Positions 61,428-64,000 of a stretch of DNA of 64,000 bases are shown here, piece by piece (the first letter of the stretch is position 1; every line of letters begins with the position of its first letter). A program made the translations under genes and the position numbers. Under the pieces are notes generated by a model. That model had not been told where the DNA came from, searched no databases, and saw nothing but the letters and a program-made list of their open reading frames with translations. This DNA is from Mastacembelus armatus. Lineage: Eukaryota > Chordata > Actinopteri > Synbranchiformes > Mastacembelidae. The stretch covers positions 22,635,500 to 22,699,499 of the forward strand of contig NC_046646.1 of the NCBI RefSeq assembly GCF_900324485.2, read 5' to 3'.

Positions 61428-63251
61428 ATGGACAGAGTCAGCCTGCTGTGGCGTCTGAGGCGTCGGGCCCGCCGCGGAGTGCTCTGCATGGCCTTCTTCT
61501 GCATCTCCATGGCTGTGCTCTATGCCCTCTGCGCTGAAAACAGTGTGCCAGTCACAGATGCCATTTTTGGGGTCCGGGCACGGACCAGAGCTCAGCCTCG
61601 TACACACTCTGGTAGCAAGGTCTGTTGAAAGTTTCAGTGTTTTGTTAAAACGATTAGAGAGCTTACTGTGCTGTATATTTGTAACCAAAAATATGTTGTT
61701 TCCCAAACAGGTGGTGCGAGGCGGAGCCAAGACCATGTACCCTGACCCTCAGAAGCTACCAGGTGTCATCCCAGGTGACCCTCACCGTCCAATCCCTGTC
61801 CTCTCTTCTCCTAACCACACCCATGAAGCTGGGGAACTGCCATCAAAGAAGGTCGTAAGACAGCGGGGGTCCTCTGGGTTTTTCGCTCACCTGCTGCCAC
61901 GCCCCTTCACGCGTGCGCTGGAAACCCTATTTGGAGGGCGGCGGAGGGGGGAGCTGAGTGGCAGAGGAGGGGACGCAGAGTTCTTTGGGCCTCATGGGCT
62001 TCTGGGAGAAGTGTGGGATGATCAGATGTCCACTAAGATGCTGGGGAACAGACTGAAGAAGGTGGTGGGAAGTTATCAGGTGAGTTTCTTTCTTTTTTAT
62101 ACTCAATTATTTTATATTAACAATGCATGAATGAAAATGTGAAACGGTGTCTCTGGTAGTAATGACCTCCAGAAAGCTTTGGAGGGTTTTGTCGTGTAGT
62201 TTCATATAGTCTGGAAAATAATGTTTTGGTTTTGATGACTCATACTGTTTTCAGCCAGAGTAGGAATGTTTTTGTAGATAAAGCTGTAAAAACCCAATGT
62301 ACTACCTGCTCAGCATCAAACATCAGACGGATACAATCAGAGATGAAGTCTCGCTCCTACAGAGCCTAATATTTATTTCATTCAGGAGCTGATAGAGACC
62401 AGAAACAGAGGTAAACGTAAATGGAAACCGGTGACATTTCTGTTTTATCTTTATTATCAAAGAAGTGAGAAAAATTAACATGGCTGCTAAATTCATAAAA
62501 AGGAGAAGGCTCCTTTGGAGTCAGTCAACTTTTATACTGCAGTTCAGTAGGAGGTGCCTACTGTTTATCCTTACCCTACTGCATCAAATGTCAAGGCAGA
62601 AGACCACCACCATCACAGGAGGCCTTAGACATCCAGAAGACACCAGTCTTGTCTTCAGACATTCAGAGGTGCATGACACCCTGGTGATCCTGGAAAATGC
62701 AAGAGTGCACAGGTAGAAATGTGGAAGACAGCAAAATGATTCAGTATGGGGGATTATTTTTGACAAAAACTGGTCTAACGTCCAGTGACTGTGATGAAAT
62801 AAACCACCAAAGTTCTAAATGGCGTCTTAAATAAGCAGCATATCCACACTGACAACTCCAACTTGTGAAAGAGATGTAAGGAAGAGTCCCATTCACCTTT
62901 TGAGAAGTGGGGTCAAATCTGCAGGTTGCCATGAGCTTTCTTTCTTTCTGTGCCCTAATCTGATTCTGTAACCCGGTTTCCATCAGGCGATGAACAAGTA
63001 TGGAGTTGAGGTTTCTGAACCCGACAGTAAGACCAGTAGGCCAAAGTTAAGTGGTCCTGATCTTCTCTGCCAACTGAAGGACAAGGTAGAGGTCACGACT
63101 TTGACCCCTGACCTCCAGCCCTTCTCGTCCATGGCCTGGGCTGCCCAGCTGCCGCCGAAGCAACTGACCTCTGACCTCAGGTCATACAACACCTGTGCTG
63201 TGGTGTCGTCTGCAGGGTCGCTCCGCTCCTCTGGACTTGGCAAAGAGATAG
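61428..63251 (+). CDS. st6gal1: st6gal1, beta-galactoside alpha-2,6-sialyltransferase 1 (5' part; runs off the right edge)
   Basis: This Golgi type II membrane enzyme transfers sialic acid from CMP-Neu5Ac to terminal galactose of N-glycans in alpha-2,6 linkage. Three exons are seen: 61413-61619 (ATG at 61428, good context GGCGATGG), 61711-62079 and 62987-63251, ending in phase 1 at donor ATAG|GTGAGC. The 275 residues include a basic cytosolic tail (WRLRRRARRG), a membrane anchor (about 18-37, VLCMAFFCISMAVLYALCA), a long poorly conserved stem with one N-glycosylation sequon (Asn99, NHT), SKML-type pre-catalytic sequence, MNKYGV, and the start of sialylmotif L (CAVVSSAGSL, Cys257). The MNKY and CAVVSSAGSL wording favours st6gal1 over st6gal2. 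The remaining catalytic exons lie right of 64000. Confidence 0.88.
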
Positions 63252-64000
63252 GTGAGCTGTTTTTACATGGATGTTTAAATAACGTACAACTATATAAGGA
63301 AATGATGGACAATGTGCTTCTGTTTTGTCTCTTCGAACAAAGTAACAATCAGTTCAGATCCTTATTGTCCCAGAGGAACTGTTACTCGGTTTGCACTCTT
63401 GAATCCAGGCCTTTCAGAAAATGATGTGAGGTGTGTGTGGCCAGAAACAATAGCCCCATTCATAAAACGCACACACACACACAAAAAGAAAAACAATGTA
63501 AAGAGACACCACAGATGCCAGGAAAGTACATTTGTTTAATATGTGAGTAAATGTCAGGACCAACACCAAGGCAAACAACAGAGTAGTCGTCACATAATGA
63601 TTTCATTTATGACTTTGTGTTATCAAGTTTTAATCCTTGGGGGTTTTCCGGAGCACAGAAGAGCTGTTTCCTGTTTTATTTCTTTGGCCTAATGTGTTTT
63701 ATGAAGCCCTCTGTGACATACAGAAGCAGTGTTTCCATTTAGTTCTTGCATTTCAACTAAAGAATGTGTTTTCAGTTTGTTCCTGCTAAAGGCTGGAAAA
63801 ACACAATCACTCCGCTCTCTCTTTACATGGGCTGTGAGAGTAGTGGCATTTAGCAGTGACTGTGCACATGCAATGTTACACCTGGCTGTTTCCTTCGTTA
63901 TTTTAGCCTGACTGGATAAAAATACATCTGGCTTTTTGTGAGAAAATTTGTTGCATTCATGCTGCTGTTAGTGCATCTACTTTTTCTTTAAGCTTTATTT
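63252..64000. other. st6gal1 intron (part)
   Basis: AT-rich, with a short (AC)n at 63470-63482. The next exon should continue sialylmotif L with DxHDAVLRFN and is not in the window. Confidence 0.7.

Overview
The window is nuclear DNA of a ray-finned fish, probably a percomorph teleost (inference). The evidence is four split vertebrate genes with fish-like protein sequence, short GT-AG introns in three of them, Tc1/mariner DNA transposons with long terminal inverted repeats, several families of small non-autonomous elements typical of fish, abundant (CA)n microsatellites, and scattered tRNA and 5S rRNA genes.

Layout. (1) 1-29.7 kb, minus strand: the 5' half of larp1, the mTORC1-linked RNA-binding protein that controls 5'TOP mRNAs. 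Seven coding exons are visible, from the ATG at 29,358 to the RGG-repeat exon at 1,529. The La module and DM15 region lie beyond the left edge. Intron 1 is about 15.7 kb. A Tc1 copy sits in the intron just upstream of exon 6. (2) 29.7-38 kb: intergenic and rich in repeats, with a second Tc1 copy nested inside an older small element. (3) 38.2-42.0 kb, plus strand: a complete seven-exon hpgd gene (15-hydroxyprostaglandin dehydrogenase, 260 aa). (4) 42.9-44.8 kb: a Pol III cluster with tRNA-Asp(GTC), a deleted 5S copy, a full 5S rRNA gene, tRNA-Val(AAC) and tRNA-Val(CAC). (5) 46.8-51.8 kb, plus strand: a complete eleven-exon ncf1 gene (p47phox, 423 aa), the organiser subunit of the phagocyte NADPH oxidase. 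(6) 52.8-53.1 kb: tRNA-Trp(CCA) and tRNA-Glu(CTC). (7) 54.4-64 kb, plus strand: a GC-rich promoter-like patch, a probable 5' exon, and the first three main coding exons of st6gal1 (beta-galactoside alpha-2,6-sialyltransferase), which runs off the right edge.

The four proteins do not form one pathway: translation control, prostaglandin inactivation, superoxide production and Golgi sialylation. hpgd and ncf1 both touch inflammation, but nothing in the sequence shows that they are co-regulated. I found no CRISPR array, operon, retrovirus-like element or plainly new gene system. The best second looks are two tRNA-Val genes that differ only at the anticodon wobble base, a threonine at the phosphoinositide-binding Arg43 position of p47phox, an in-frame upstream start for st6gal1, loss of Gln148 in the hpgd product, and the nested and splice-site-proximal Tc1 copies.
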